From Paenibacillus albiflavus (GTDB taxonomy: Bacteria; Bacillota; Bacilli; Paenibacillales; NBRC-103111), in contig NZ_SKFG01000013.1 of the NCBI RefSeq assembly GCF_004344915.1, forward strand, positions 78,129 through 142,128: DNA of 64,000 nt, read 5' to 3'. A program made the translations under genes and the position numbers. This document shows positions 25,660 to 35,329 of this stretch, piece by piece. The first letter of the stretch is position 1, and every line of letters starts with the position of its first letter. The notes beneath the pieces were generated by a model. That model was given only the letters and a program-made list of their open reading frames with translations. It did not search any database and was not told the DNA's origin.

Positions 25660-27537
25660 GTGAGTAAATTTTCGAAAATAATGCTTGCCTTTATTTTTAT
25701 CGGAATATTTGCATTTTACCTTACCGTTAAGTTCTTACCACTATCATTCGGCAAATCGGAGCTTCTCACACTTGATAAATGGAGTTACTACTGGGAAGAC
25801 TCAACTATTAATGCCTATGAAGTTCCCGACTGGATTCATAAGTTGAATCAAAGAAATGATAGCTGGGAAACGATTACGAGCCCATTAAATCCCGAAGGAC
25901 GTAAAGAACATAATCAGTTATGGTTAAAATTAAAAATTCCGCAAGGAGATTGGCGAGATCCTAGTATAACGATCCAAGCTCATCAGCAATATGAGATCTA
26001 TTCGAGCCGAGGTTTATTTTATAAATATGGAGAAATTAATTCTGCTTATAGTATGAAATTTCCTGGTACTACAATGCGGTTAGTAGCCCTGCCGGAGAAT
26101 ACTTTGGGGGATGAAATCTATATTCGTGTCTATTCTAACAGCTCCAAAATAGGGGTGACGGGGGATACGATTATTGGTGCCAGGTCAGACATCATGCTGA
26201 ATGTTATTTTAAGAAATATGGATGAGCTGGTCTTCGGTTCATTTTACATCATTATTGGTGTTATATTCTTATATTCTTTCGTTGTATTCCGCAATCAGCA
26301 GTTATTTGTTTCGTTCGCGGTTCTATCAATCTGGATGGGGATATTTAATATAAGTCGTATGACGAGCGTTTATTATTTGTATGACAATACAATGTTCTGG
26401 ACTTGTTTGAATATGATTTCACTTAATTTTAGTTATGTAGGCTTTATAATGCTGATCGAGTTTATGTTCGGAGCTGGCAGCTTGAAGTATGTGAGAAGAA
26501 TCTGGCAGATTCACCTGCTGTATTGCCTGGTAGCCGCTATACTCATTCTGATGGATGCGGCATCGATAATGAACCTGATAAGCGGGTACTTAATCGTTAT
26601 TCTCATTACGATGTTCATTAACTACTTGACGATCTATTATAAAGTAAAGCAGGGACATCGCGAAGCTAAGCTGTTCATGTTCGGAAGTTTCGTGCTTAGC
26701 ATAGCTGGAGCTACAGAAATTGTAGAGCGATTATCAGGTATTGAGGGTAACTGGTCGTTTCTGCTCAGCTTTGGTACCACGTTCTTCTTCTTAATGATTC
26801 TGATTCAGCTTATGCGGCGTGTGATGGAGCTTATGATCGTAGCACGGAATTCGGAGAAGCTGTCAATGGTTTCTCAGATGGCGGCTGGTGTCGCACATGA
26901 AATTCGCAATCCTATTTCCGTTATTTCTGGTTTCGTTCAGTTGATTAAGAAAGATCCTAGTAACATTCGGTTTCTTGATCTAATTTCATCCGAAATTGAA
27001 CGAATGGATGGGATAGTCAGTGATTTTCTATTGTTCTCTAGACCGACAAAGGAGAGTATGACCTATTCCTATATCCATGTCATTATGCAAGAGACATTAG
27101 AGTTGTTCAAGGCCCAAATGCAGGAGAAGCAGATTGGCTTGCAGTTCGAGATTGATGAGGATTTACCGATGATTAAGTGCGAAGCAAATCAACTCAAGCA
27201 GGTTTTCATTAACATTGTTAAGAATGCAATTGAATCCATGAAAGCAGATGCTAAGCTGGTGGTTGAGATTCAGAGGGAGGATCGGAATCATATTCGGATA
27301 CGAATCATCGATCAAGGTGTGGGGATTTCACCAAAAGAGCTGCAAAATTTAGGACAGCCGTTCTATACGACTAAAGAGCAGGGGACTGGTCTAGGTTTGA
27401 TGATTTGTGTGCGATTTATTGAATACCATGGCGGAACGTTAAAGTTTCAGAGTAAGGTGAATGAAGGAACAACGGTTGATATTTTGCTGCCAATCCAACC
27501 GAAAACTATGTCCAGTGCCGGAATGACCTATTCCTGA
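25660..27537 (+). CDS. Sensor histidine kinase with 7TMR-DISM-like sensor region
   Basis: A 625-residue membrane kinase. After an N-terminal helix comes an extracytoplasmic domain (about 30-175), then about seven helices (185-385), which resembles the 7TMR-DISM layout. The kinase core follows: H-box VAHEIRNPISVISG with His413, N-box NIVKNAIES, G1 DQGVGISP and G2 GTGLGLMI, as in KinB/PhoR-type kinases. GTG start behind GAGGG. No response regulator is adjacent, so it is an orphan; kinases of this form often feed the sporulation phosphorelay, but nothing here proves that. Confidence 0.85.
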   Translation: MSKFSKIMLAFIFIGIFAFYLTVKFLPLSFGKSELLTLDKWSYYWEDSTINAYEVPDWIHKLNQRNDSWETITSPLNPEGRKEHNQLWLKLKIPQGDWRDPSITIQAHQQYEIYSSRGLFYKYGEINSAYSMKFPGTTMRLVALPENTLGDEIYIRVYSNSSKIGVTGDTIIGARSDIMLNVILRNMDELVFGSFYIIIGVIFLYSFVVFRNQQLFVSFAVLSIWMGIFNISRMTSVYYLYDNTMFWTCLNMISLNFSYVGFIMLIEFMFGAGSLKYVRRIWQIHLLYCLVAAILILMDAASIMNLISGYLIVILITMFINYLTIYYKVKQGHREAKLFMFGSFVLSIAGATEIVERLSGIEGNWSFLLSFGTTFFFLMILIQLMRRVMELMIVARNSEKLSMVSQMAAGVAHEIRNPISVISGFVQLIKKDPSNIRFLDLISSEIERMDGIVSDFLLFSRPTKESMTYSYIHVIMQETLELFKAQMQEKQIGLQFEIDEDLPMIKCEANQLKQVFINIVKNAIESMKADAKLVVEIQREDRNHIRIRIIDQGVGISPKELQNLGQPFYTTKEQGTGLGLMICVRFIEYHGGTLKFQSKVNEGTTVDILLPIQPKTMSSAGMTYS

Positions 27538-27552
27538 ACCATACATAATAAA

Positions 27553-27590
27553 AAAGCGCTCAGGTCGTAATTGCTACGAGTGAGCGCTTT
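27553..27590. terminator. Bidirectional terminator between kinase and CorC/HlyC genes
   Basis: Stem aaagcgctca (27553-27562) with tgagcgcttt (27581-27590), with A-run before and T-run after. Confidence 0.85.
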
Positions 27591-27596
27591 GATTTG

Positions 27597-28931
27597 TTAG
27601 GATACTTCTTCATCCGAGATGAAGTAAGGTTCTGTTTGTGTGCGGCGAATTAGAATGCGACAGACTCGCAGGTGATCCACCTCTGTAATGATAAATTCGA
27701 ATTGCTTATATGAAACGATCTGATTAGCTCTAGGTGGAATTTCAACTTGTGAATACATCCAGCCTCCAATCGTATCGTAATTATCCGTATCAATACTCGT
27801 ATGAAGTAATTCATTAATCTGATCGATCAGCATCAAGCCATCTACCGAATAAACACCATCTTCAACCATTTCGATAGCAGGACGTTCCTCATCTAGCTCG
27901 CCTTGTATGTCGCCAACGATTTCCTCAATGATGTCCTCTGCGGTTACAAGACCACTAGTTCCGCCGTACTCATCAATTAATAAGGCAATCTTCGTCTTCC
28001 TCTTCTGCATGAGCTGCAGTAAGGTAGAGATTTGCATAGACTCAGGGACGCTTAATACAGGACGAATCAAGGATCGGAGATCGGTATTAAGACCGTCATT
28101 CTGCATTAAATCCTTGATGTGTACAAATCCAATAATATTATCCTTATCGGGATCACAGACAGGGTATCGTGTACGCATCTCCTGAATTGAAATTTGCTTA
28201 TTCTCTTCATAAGGCAAATTAGCGTACAAACACACCATTTCAGTTCGAGGAATCATGATTTCTTTTGCATTTGTTTCTGCAAACTCAGCAATATTATCCA
28301 TTAAGGTCTGTTCAGATTGATTCATGCTGCTGTCGTTATAACCCTCTTGCATAAGAATGCGGATTTCGTCTTCTGGATCGGAATTAGCTTGCTCTTCGTT
28401 AACACGAATGCCGATCATGCGCGAGAATCCTGCAGATAGGCGATGAGTCAACCAGTTCATCGGACGCATGATGTTATAGAGCATAAACATCGGGATTGCT
28501 AACACAATTGCAATTTTGTCAGCAGATTGATTGACGAGCATCTTGGGTATTTGTCTACCAATAACACCATGTAGAATTGTAAGAAAACCAAGAGCGAGTA
28601 ATAGAGCAGCCAGATGATTCAACCAAATGGGAAAATGAATCAATTGGAATAAAGGTGATAACAGTGAAACAATAGCTTGTTCTCCATACAGCCCGGTAAT
28701 TAAGGTCGCCATAATAATGCCGAGCTCTGAAGCAGATAAATAAGCTTGTAAATTGTTCATCATATGTTTGGCCAATTTGGCCTGAAGACTGCCGCCCTCA
28801 GCCTTGGTGTCAATGAAAGATCGAGGTATCTTGACGAAGGCATATTCTGCGGCAACTATCATACCATTTATAACGACAAACAACAAAACTAACAATAAGC
28901 TTATAAATATGGGAATGGGGTCACTGTCCAA
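27597..28931 (-). CDS. Hemolysin-like/CorC family membrane protein (DUF21-CBS-CorC_HlyC)
   Basis: A 444-residue protein: DUF21 membrane domain (about 1-190), a CBS pair (about 205-335, with IMIPRTEMVCLY and LIDEYGGTSGLVTAEDIIEEIVGDI) and a C-terminal CorC_HlyC domain (about 350-435). Such proteins are now linked to magnesium efflux or tolerance; the hemolysin name is historical. The start is TTG at 28931. In the leader, CCTATCgttCTCC can pair with GGAGAgaTAGG just before the start, which could mask the ribosome site. Confidence 0.88.
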   Translation of the reverse strand: MDSDPIPIFISLLLVLLFVVINGMIVAAEYAFVKIPRSFIDTKAEGGSLQAKLAKHMMNNLQAYLSASELGIIMATLITGLYGEQAIVSLLSPLFQLIHFPIWLNHLAALLLALGFLTILHGVIGRQIPKMLVNQSADKIAIVLAIPMFMLYNIMRPMNWLTHRLSAGFSRMIGIRVNEEQANSDPEDEIRILMQEGYNDSSMNQSEQTLMDNIAEFAETNAKEIMIPRTEMVCLYANLPYEENKQISIQEMRTRYPVCDPDKDNIIGFVHIKDLMQNDGLNTDLRSLIRPVLSVPESMQISTLLQLMQKRKTKIALLIDEYGGTSGLVTAEDIIEEIVGDIQGELDEERPAIEMVEDGVYSVDGLMLIDQINELLHTSIDTDNYDTIGGWMYSQVEIPPRANQIVSYKQFEFIITEVDHLRVCRILIRRTQTEPYFISDEEVS

Positions 28932-29139
28932 GTAACATCCTATCTCTCCTTATGGAGAACGATAGGTTGCACCTCCTTTGATAATTAGATTTTTAATTAA
29001 GTGATAGATTAAATTATGAAGCATAATCTGTAAACAGTCAAATTGTGGGATTGTAAACTGTTTCCAATTCATTGATTTGATGTATTTCTATTGTATTCAG
29101 AATGAGTTGTCACTTATGCTGATTGGGCCAAAGAAAGAA

Positions 29140-29172
29140 ACGTTTATCCTCAATTAAAAGTGAGAATAAACG
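29140..29172 (-). terminator. Terminator of the first M23/bactofilin operon
   Basis: Stem cgtttatcctca with tgagaataaacg (one bulge), followed on the minus strand by T-rich DNA (tttctttcttt). Confidence 0.65.
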
Positions 29173-29208
29173 CCTAATTATTGTTAGATAGAACTCATTG
29201 ACTTGACC

Positions 29209-29667
29209 TTAATTCACTTGACCTAATTTGCCTTCTGCTTTACTAGCAGGATGCAGCTCATGTTTGTTATTCGTGACTAGCTTAGGAACAGTTGTCTCTG
29301 CTGCTGTCACCATGGTGCAGTTGCCACTAAATATGCCGCCATCTTCAATAATAATGGTTCGGACCTGGGCATTGCCTACTAATTCGCCTGTAGGGGTGAT
29401 GATCATTTTGCCTTTTGCACTAACATCACCTTTAACCTTACCTGCGATTATCACATCACGTGCTTGAATTCGTGCTTGCGCTACGCCGCCTTCACCGATT
29501 GTGACATCTTCTGCGCAATCCACTTCACCCTGGATTTGACCTTCGATTCGGATCGAAGTTTCAGACATAATCTTCCCTTCACATAAGGTGTGTCCGCCGA
29601 TGATGGAATCGGGCGAGCCGCCTGAATAATATTTTTTGCCTTTCAATCCAAACATACGCTTAATCAT
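29209..29667 (-). CDS. Bactofilin (polymer-forming cytoskeletal protein)
   Basis: A 152-residue protein whose central 100 residues form repeated beta strands of a right-handed beta-helix (SIRIEGQIQGEVDCAEDV, VIIAGKVKGDVSAKG). Bactofilins polymerise without nucleotide and organise cell-wall enzymes. The gene overlaps the end of the M23 peptidase gene by 8 bp, so the two are coupled. The start may be ATG 29667 or ATG 29655. Confidence 0.9.
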   Translation of the reverse strand: MIKRMFGLKGKKYYSGGSPDSIIGGHTLCEGKIMSETSIRIEGQIQGEVDCAEDVTIGEGGVAQARIQARDVIIAGKVKGDVSAKGKMIITPTGELVGNAQVRTIIIEDGGIFSGNCTMVTAAETTVPKLVTNNKHELHPASKAEGKLGQVN

Positions 29668-30661
29668 CCTTTCTGGAAGAGAGTAGGTAAGGTTCGGGAT
29701 TCACACGCTTACCGTTTAGAATTACTTCATAATGTAAATGTGGCCCTGTACTACGTCCCGTGCTTCCGACAAGCCCGATTAAATTGCCTTTGCTGACTTT
29801 GTCGCCTTTCTTCACAAGTATTTTGCTAAGGTGCATATATTTCGTTTGAACGCCTTTAGAGTGCTCGATCAGAATGTAATTCCCATAATCATGATGGGTT
29901 CCTGTTTCTATCACCTTACCGCCGGCTGTAGCGTATACATTATCGCCGATCTCACCATCAATATCGAGCCCTGTATGCATACTTGCTTTGGAGGTAAAGG
30001 GATCCTTGCGTATCCCGAATCCGGAATTTTTACGACGAGAATCAGATGGCCAAATCGTTGGCGTGATTTCTCGTAAAGCTTCCGCCTCTACTAATTTCTG
30101 CTCAGAGGCAGTAAGAGAAGTTAATAATCCTTCGATGTTACTAATCAAATCGGATAAATCGGTCTTCGTGTTGCCTATTAAGGCGATCCATTCGTCCGCG
30201 GTGACTGGCTCTTCAACGCCGCCTACATCTTGTGAAACTTGCGGATGGTTCTCGCTATTAGGGGTAATGGAGTTATTCGAATTTGAGGCTGAATTGTCTG
30301 TCATGATGGAAATAACATGCTCCAGCTTCTGAATTTCAGCCAGCTTCTGTTTGAATTGATCGGTTTGGTCGGAGAATTCCAAGAGCTGATCTTGTAATTT
30401 TTGCATTTCAGAGTTTTGCGTCGCGATTTGCTTGGAATAGGACTGCTCCTGCTCTGTATTCACTTGCTGTAACGATTCTGTCGTTTCCTGTAAATTCAAA
30501 TCCATAAAATACACGGTGAGTAGAAAACCGATTAAGACTAGGCTGACTATAGTCGGGATAATAATAAATGTGCTTTGCGGAAGCTTTAAACGAATGACAC
30601 GACGATTCGCGCCGCGAATGATCATTAGGGTGAATTCCTTTTTGCCCCATATGAACTTCAT
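29660..30661 (-). CDS. M23-family cell-wall endopeptidase with membrane anchor and coiled coil
   Basis: A 333-residue protein with one N-terminal helix (about 28-52), a coiled coil (about 55-110), a linker and a C-terminal LytM domain. Zinc ligands are seen in HTGLDIDG (HxxxD) and the HLHYEV motif. It would cut peptide bridges of peptidoglycan. Gene pairing with bactofilin recalls Csd1-CcmA in Helicobacter, where the pair sets cell shape; the same is inferred here. A paralogous pair lies at 33716-35110. Confidence 0.9.
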   Translation of the reverse strand: MKFIWGKKEFTLMIIRGANRRVIRLKLPQSTFIIIPTIVSLVLIGFLLTVYFMDLNLQETTESLQQVNTEQEQSYSKQIATQNSEMQKLQDQLLEFSDQTDQFKQKLAEIQKLEHVISIMTDNSASNSNNSITPNSENHPQVSQDVGGVEEPVTADEWIALIGNTKTDLSDLISNIEGLLTSLTASEQKLVEAEALREITPTIWPSDSRRKNSGFGIRKDPFTSKASMHTGLDIDGEIGDNVYATAGGKVIETGTHHDYGNYILIEHSKGVQTKYMHLSKILVKKGDKVSKGNLIGLVGSTGRSTGPHLHYEVILNGKRVNPEPYLLSSRKDD

Positions 30662-30760
30662 GCGATCTCCTTTCCCTCCATTTAAAACAACCCCTGTTTA
30701 TAGTTGTATGCCCCTAATTTGCAGGACATGACGAAAAATACAATATTCCTGACAGTATAA

Positions 30761-30802
30761 GAGGCCTTCCCTTAAGTAGAATCTACTGTTGGGAAAGCCT
30801 CT
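30761..30802. repeat. Intergenic hairpin, repeat family B
   Basis: Outer stem gaggccttccc / gggaaagcctc around the inner stem agtaga/tctact. Same layout as 2472-2520. It sits just downstream of tdk on the minus strand. Confidence 0.6.
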
Positions 30803-30837
30803 TTCATACAAAAAAATATTTGGGTATTATCGAATTT

Positions 30838-30855
30838 AGACGGTGAGACCGTATC
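30838..30855. repeat. Half copy of repeat family A
   Basis: agacggtgagaccgtatc, matching the agacggtgaaaccg core of the family; overlaps the last bases of tdk. Confidence 0.4.
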
Positions 30856-31429
30856 AATTGGCTGTTTCTTTCTTTTTGGTGCTATAGCATCTACGGCATA
30901 CAGGGAGATAGCTTTCATTGCCGGCAATATAAATTTGCTGCCCTTCAAAAACAGGCTTGCCGTCCTGCAATCTCATATTCATCGTCGCCTTGTGATCGCA
31001 ATACCAGCAGATGGTTTTAATCTCTTCAATTTTATCTGCAAGTGCAAACAGGTGATAGCTGCCTTCGAACAGCTCTCCACGAAAATCACCTCTTAATCCA
31101 TAAGCAATAACAGGGATATTCAGTTCATCTACAATGGCAACTAGCTGCCATATATGATGTTTCTTTAGAAATTGGGCTTCATCAATGATCATGCAGTTGG
31201 GACGCTCTTCGTGGGCAATGGCGAATAGATCTGCTTCTTCTTCTACGATAACCGCATTCTTCTGCATTCCAATTCTGGATGCTATAATCCCGACACCGCT
31301 TCGATCATCAATCGATGGCGTTAATAAGAGCACTTTCTTACCTTGTTCTTCATAATTATGTGCGGTACGAAGCACCTCTATCGATTTACCGCTATTCATC
31401 GTTCCATATCGAAAATAAAGTTTAGCCAC
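30854..31429 (-). CDS. tdk: Thymidine kinase
   Basis: A 191-residue TK1-type enzyme that phosphorylates thymidine with ATP in the salvage pathway. P-loop GTMNSGKS, the Mg-binding DEAQF, and the structural zinc ligands CWYCDHK and CRRCY are all present. Length is normal. Single gene, divergent from the globin sensor gene, between the two M23/bactofilin modules. Confidence 0.96.
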   Translation of the reverse strand: MAKLYFRYGTMNSGKSIEVLRTAHNYEEQGKKVLLLTPSIDDRSGVGIIASRIGMQKNAVIVEEEADLFAIAHEERPNCMIIDEAQFLKKHHIWQLVAIVDELNIPVIAYGLRGDFRGELFEGSYHLFALADKIEEIKTICWYCDHKATMNMRLQDGKPVFEGQQIYIAGNESYLPVCRRCYSTKKKETAN

Positions 31430-31609
31430 AAGAAGCTCGTCCTCTCTCTACTAAAATTCAACATTATCAGTTAATATCATAGCATTTTATACAGAAAAAG
31501 CATCTTTTGTTCATAATTTAAACAATTACAATTCGACATTGACTGCTATAATATATACGGATATATACGAAAAGTTTTTATAATGTTCTGATAATTAGAG
31601 GTGGGAAGA

Positions 31610-32944
31610 GTGCTTAATGAACGTATGCAGCCAGTTGTCAATCTTCTTGGAAGAAGCGCTAGAAAAGAAAAATCAGTTTGGATTCATCAAGCAAATCAAA
31701 TGAAAGATGCGAATCTATTCGTGAATGAGCGAAGTGATATTATGACGCAGCTTAATCTTATTAATCTGACAGAAGAGGATTTGCGAATCGTTCGTTGCAT
31801 TCAGCCTTTAATTGCAGAACATATTGATGAAATGGTTGCAGCCTTCTATGGATCCGTATTAAAAGTGAATAAGCTTCATAACATTATTGAGACCCATAGT
31901 ACAGTGGACCGATTGCGTGATACGCTCAAGGTTCATTTAACAGAGTTATTTAGCGGTGTCATTGATGAACAATTCGTTAGTAAGCGCTTACGAATTGCAC
32001 AAGTTCATCTCAAAATTGGCCTTGAGCCTAAGTGGTATATGGGTGCATTTCAACATCTGTTCAATATATTCATTGAACTTCTACATGACAAAACGCCAGA
32101 TGCCGATGAACGATTCCTGGTGATTCGTACCGTTTCCAAGTTACTAAATTTTGAACAACAGCTCGTATTGGAGGCTTATGAAGAGGAGAATTTGAATCAG
32201 AAGCAGCAGCAATACAATGAGATTAAAGAAATGCTGAAAGGTAAAATTGCTTCATTAACACAAGCATTAGCCGCTCTAACAGAGGAAACGAATGCATCTG
32301 TTGAAGAGCTGATCGCGAGTAGCGCGGAAATACATCAATCGGTTAATATTAACATCACTTTCTCAAGACAAACGCATGAGCTCGCGAATTTAGGTACGGA
32401 CAAAATGCATGAACTGAATGATCAAATTACATTCATCTCGAACTGTACAGGGAGAATGGAACAGACGGTTCAACAGTTGTCTCAATCTTCAAGGCAAATA
32501 TCCAAGATTATTTCACTTGTCGAGAACATTGCCAAGCAGATCAATATGTTGTCCATCAATGCTTCGATTGAGGCAAAGCGTGCTGGTGATTATGGCAGGG
32601 GTTTCTCGGTTGTAGCGTCAGAAGTGCAGCGATTAGCGGTTGATACGAAGAATACCGTTTCTCGAATCAATGAACTAGTTGCACAATCCAATCGTTATGC
32701 TTTGGATGTAACGGAAGCGATTAATGAAGTGACACAAGCGATGATAAACGGTAAAGCGAAGGCGGTTGATACGAGGAACGTATTTGATAATATCAAAGCC
32801 TCAATGGATTACCATATTGAGAAGTCATTGCGTGTTGGAGAAGAAATGAACGCACTCGTTCAAGTAATAGAACAAATAGGGGACTCAACGAATCAAGTCG
32901 CCCTATCTGCAGAAGCATTAAATCAAACTACTGTCGATCTATAA
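31610..32944 (+). CDS. hemAT: Globin-coupled chemotaxis sensor, HemAT-like
   Basis: A soluble aerotaxis transducer of about 444 residues. A protoglobin domain (about 40-190) with the proximal-His segment [21 protein letters not shown] binds heme and oxygen; the C-terminal MCP domain has the hairpin-tip region [17 protein letters not shown] that contacts CheW/CheA. There is no membrane helix, as in HemAT. GTG 31610 follows AGGTGGGA; GTG 31601 and ATG 31625 are alternatives. Its end overlaps the convergent HAD gene by 22 bp. Confidence 0.9.
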   Translation: MLNERMQPVVNLLGRSARKEKSVWIHQANQMKDANLFVNERSDIMTQLNLINLTEEDLRIVRCIQPLIAEHIDEMVAAFYGSVLKVNKLHNIIETHSTVDRLRDTLKVHLTELFSGVIDEQFVSKRLRIAQVHLKIGLEPKWYMGAFQHLFNIFIELLHDKTPDADERFLVIRTVSKLLNFEQQLVLEAYEEENLNQKQQQYNEIKEMLKGKIASLTQALAALTEETNASVEELIASSAEIHQSVNINITFSRQTHELANLGTDKMHELNDQITFISNCTGRMEQTVQQLSQSSRQISKIISLVENIAKQINMLSINASIEAKRAGDYGRGFSVVASEVQRLAVDTKNTVSRINELVAQSNRYALDVTEAINEVTQAMINGKAKAVDTRNVFDNIKASMDYHIEKSLRVGEEMNALVQVIEQIGDSTNQVALSAEALNQTTVDL

Positions 32945-33681
32945 TTGGCATTACGTGTATAGTTATCAATAGCCTCGGGGACTTGATGAAGGGAGTGAAT
33001 CTCGAAGAAAGCTCCCTGAGGTTTGACGTTAATGACCGCTTCATTATATTGCCACTCAATTTGCGCTTTCATATGAATGGCATTCAATCCATTCTCAAGC
33101 GCTGGCAGCACATCTGTACGAACAGAGTTACCGATCATCCAGGTACGGGCATGATCAAAATCATATTGATGAATAAGAGACTTGAGGTACTCCGTTGTTT
33201 TATGAATCGTAACAAAAATGCGTTCCTGAAAATAGGATGCTAGATTTGCATTGTGAACCTTGCGCATCTGAATCGAAGATTCTCCGCCAGTATATAAGCA
33301 CAGCGTATGTCCATTACCTTGCAGTTGGCTAAGCGTCTCATGCAAGTAAGGATAAGGCTCTGCTTTAACCTCATATACACTAAATCCTAGCTCTTTTACA
33401 TAGATAATATGCTGTTGTTCAGGCTGAAGCCCGTATTGTTTACAGAAGTAAACATAGGTTTCTACTAATGACTCAGGAAATCGCTCAGGTATTAAGCCTT
33501 GCTGTTCAATACCCGCTAAATCCATTTCCACTTGGCACTTCAGAATGTCCGCCTCATGCAAGTTATAGCTGCTGAACCACCCTACTAGCGTCTGGGCAAA
33601 TTTCTTCAATACTTCATGAAAATATTTATTACAATGGACAAGTGTATCGTCTAAATCAAATAATATCGTTTGTTTCGTCAT
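32923..33681 (-). CDS. HAD-family hydrolase
   Basis: A 252-residue phosphatase-like protein. HAD motif I DLDDTLVH, motif II LYTGGE and motif [15 protein letters not shown] are present, with a helical cap between motifs I and II. Substrate unknown. Convergent with hemAT, overlapping by 22 bp at the 3' ends. Confidence 0.88.
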   Translation of the reverse strand: MTKQTILFDLDDTLVHCNKYFHEVLKKFAQTLVGWFSSYNLHEADILKCQVEMDLAGIEQQGLIPERFPESLVETYVYFCKQYGLQPEQQHIIYVKELGFSVYEVKAEPYPYLHETLSQLQGNGHTLCLYTGGESSIQMRKVHNANLASYFQERIFVTIHKTTEYLKSLIHQYDFDHARTWMIGNSVRTDVLPALENGLNAIHMKAQIEWQYNEAVINVKPQGAFFEIHSLHQVPEAIDNYTRNANYRSTVV

Positions 33682-33715
33682 CCTATTAATCTCCTATATT
33701 TCTATTCATTATAGT

Positions 33716-34135
33716 CTATTGATTTGAGGCGATATTAGAACTAGTTTGTATCGGAGTAGTAGATTCTTGCGAGTTCTTGGTATGCATCGTACTGATGCCA
33801 TGAAATATTCCGCCTTCTTGTATTGTAAACGATGGTGTACTCACATTGCCATATAATTGTCCAGTTGAGGCAATGACAATTTTTCCTTTCGTTGTTACAT
33901 CACCATGGAGTTTGCCAGCTAGAACCACGTCACGAGCGGAAATATTGCATTTTACATTTCCTTTTTCACCAATCATAACGTCACCTGAACATTCGATCGA
34001 TCCTGTAATCGTTCCTTCTATTCGAATGGTTGCACTTGATTTGATCGTGCCCTCAAAAATGGTGCCTTCTCCGATTAAAGTATCTGTTGTATTTGGATTC
34101 ATTGGATTATTTTTGGATTTGAACATGCCTATCAT
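33716..34135 (-). CDS. Bactofilin, second copy
   Basis: A 139-residue bactofilin closely related to the one at 29209 (TIRIEGTITGSIECSGDVMI, DVVLAGKLHGDVTTKGKIVI). It lies 15 bp after the second M23 gene in the same order as the first pair, so this module arose by duplication. The N-terminus keeps only a short tail before the beta-helix. Confidence 0.9.
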   Translation of the reverse strand: MIGMFKSKNNPMNPNTTDTLIGEGTIFEGTIKSSATIRIEGTITGSIECSGDVMIGEKGNVKCNISARDVVLAGKLHGDVTTKGKIVIASTGQLYGNVSTPSFTIQEGGIFHGISTMHTKNSQESTTPIQTSSNIASNQ

Positions 34136-34150
34136 TCCTTTTCTAGCAAA

Positions 34151-35110
34151 TTAGTTATTCAGATATGGAGTCGGATCAATTGAGATGCCATCTTTTATAA
34201 TTTCATAATGGAGATGCGGGCCAGTGCTTCTGCCAGTATTGCCGCTAAGGGCGATGATATCCCCCTTCTTGATGACATCGCCTTCTTGAACAAGAATCTT
34301 ATTTAGATGCATAAAATGAGTTTTGAGCCCGCTCGCATGGCTTATGATAATATGATTGCCTGGTGCACGATCATAGCCAGTAGATTCAACAACGCCATCG
34401 GCTGTGGCATGTACGGGCGTATTCATATCTGCCGAAATATCAAGCCCAGAATGGAATGAAGCACGTCTTGAGAGGGGATCTATTCGATAACCGAATTCGG
34501 AAGTAATCTTCCTTGAATCAGTAGGCCATATGGATGGCGTGATGGCTAATTCGTATTGCTTACGTTCTACATAGGCTTTAGCTTCGATAAGTGAATCTTT
34601 CACATCACTCATTTGCCCATCGAGCTTGGTGAGGAGCTGCTGGGTTTCCTTAGACAATTGAAGCATCTCTTCGCTTGTGACTTCGTTCAGGCTCCCGCCG
34701 ATACCGCCTGATTGACCAGAGTCACTAAGCGCCGTTACTTTAGGGGATGTATTTTTCGGACTTGTATTCGCTATATCGATGACAGTTTCTCCTAATTTTC
34801 GCATTTCTTCAAGCTTTACCTGAACCTGTTTTGCCTGGTCAGATAGGGCGACGACTTGCTTATGCAGTTCATTAATCGTTGTATTCTGCTCGGATTGCAG
34901 AGCTTCGGATTGTGACAAGCTTGCCTCAAGCTGTTTGGCATATTGAACACTATCAAGTCGCAAATAATAGATGATAGCAGAGCAAATCACAATAAGCATA
35001 AGAAGGGCAGCGCATAAATAAAGCATATATTTCGATATTCGAAATCTGACAACAGCGGAATTGGCATCCGGTATGACAAGAAAGGTAAGTTTCGTGTTTT
35101 TGCGGAACAT
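34151..35110 (-). CDS. M23-family cell-wall endopeptidase, second copy
   Basis: A 319-residue paralogue of the protein at 29660: N-terminal helix (about 28-50), coiled coil (about 55-105), linker and LytM domain with HSGLDIS and HLHYEI. The pre-catalytic segment PSIWPTDSRKITSEFGYR matches PTIWPSDSRRKNSGFGIR of the first copy. It is the first gene of its two-gene operon. Confidence 0.9.
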   Translation of the reverse strand: MFRKNTKLTFLVIPDANSAVVRFRISKYMLYLCAALLMLIVICSAIIYYLRLDSVQYAKQLEASLSQSEALQSEQNTTINELHKQVVALSDQAKQVQVKLEEMRKLGETVIDIANTSPKNTSPKVTALSDSGQSGGIGGSLNEVTSEEMLQLSKETQQLLTKLDGQMSDVKDSLIEAKAYVERKQYELAITPSIWPTDSRKITSEFGYRIDPLSRRASFHSGLDISADMNTPVHATADGVVESTGYDRAPGNHIIISHASGLKTHFMHLNKILVQEGDVIKKGDIIALSGNTGRSTGPHLHYEIIKDGISIDPTPYLNN

Positions 35111-35329
35111 GGTAAACCTCCAAAATCATGATAAAAAATCTCTAAATAGTAATAGATTCGGTAAAAGAGGTCTAAATACCTGCCTAATAGACGGAATATT
35201 ATAAAAAAACTACATATTTAGTCTTGGATAGGTTGCGATGAATAGGAATAAATAACTAAGCGCATCTTATAGAATACAAAATTATGCAATCATTAATGAT
35301 CGATAGATGAGATTCTAGGGGGAGCCTAC

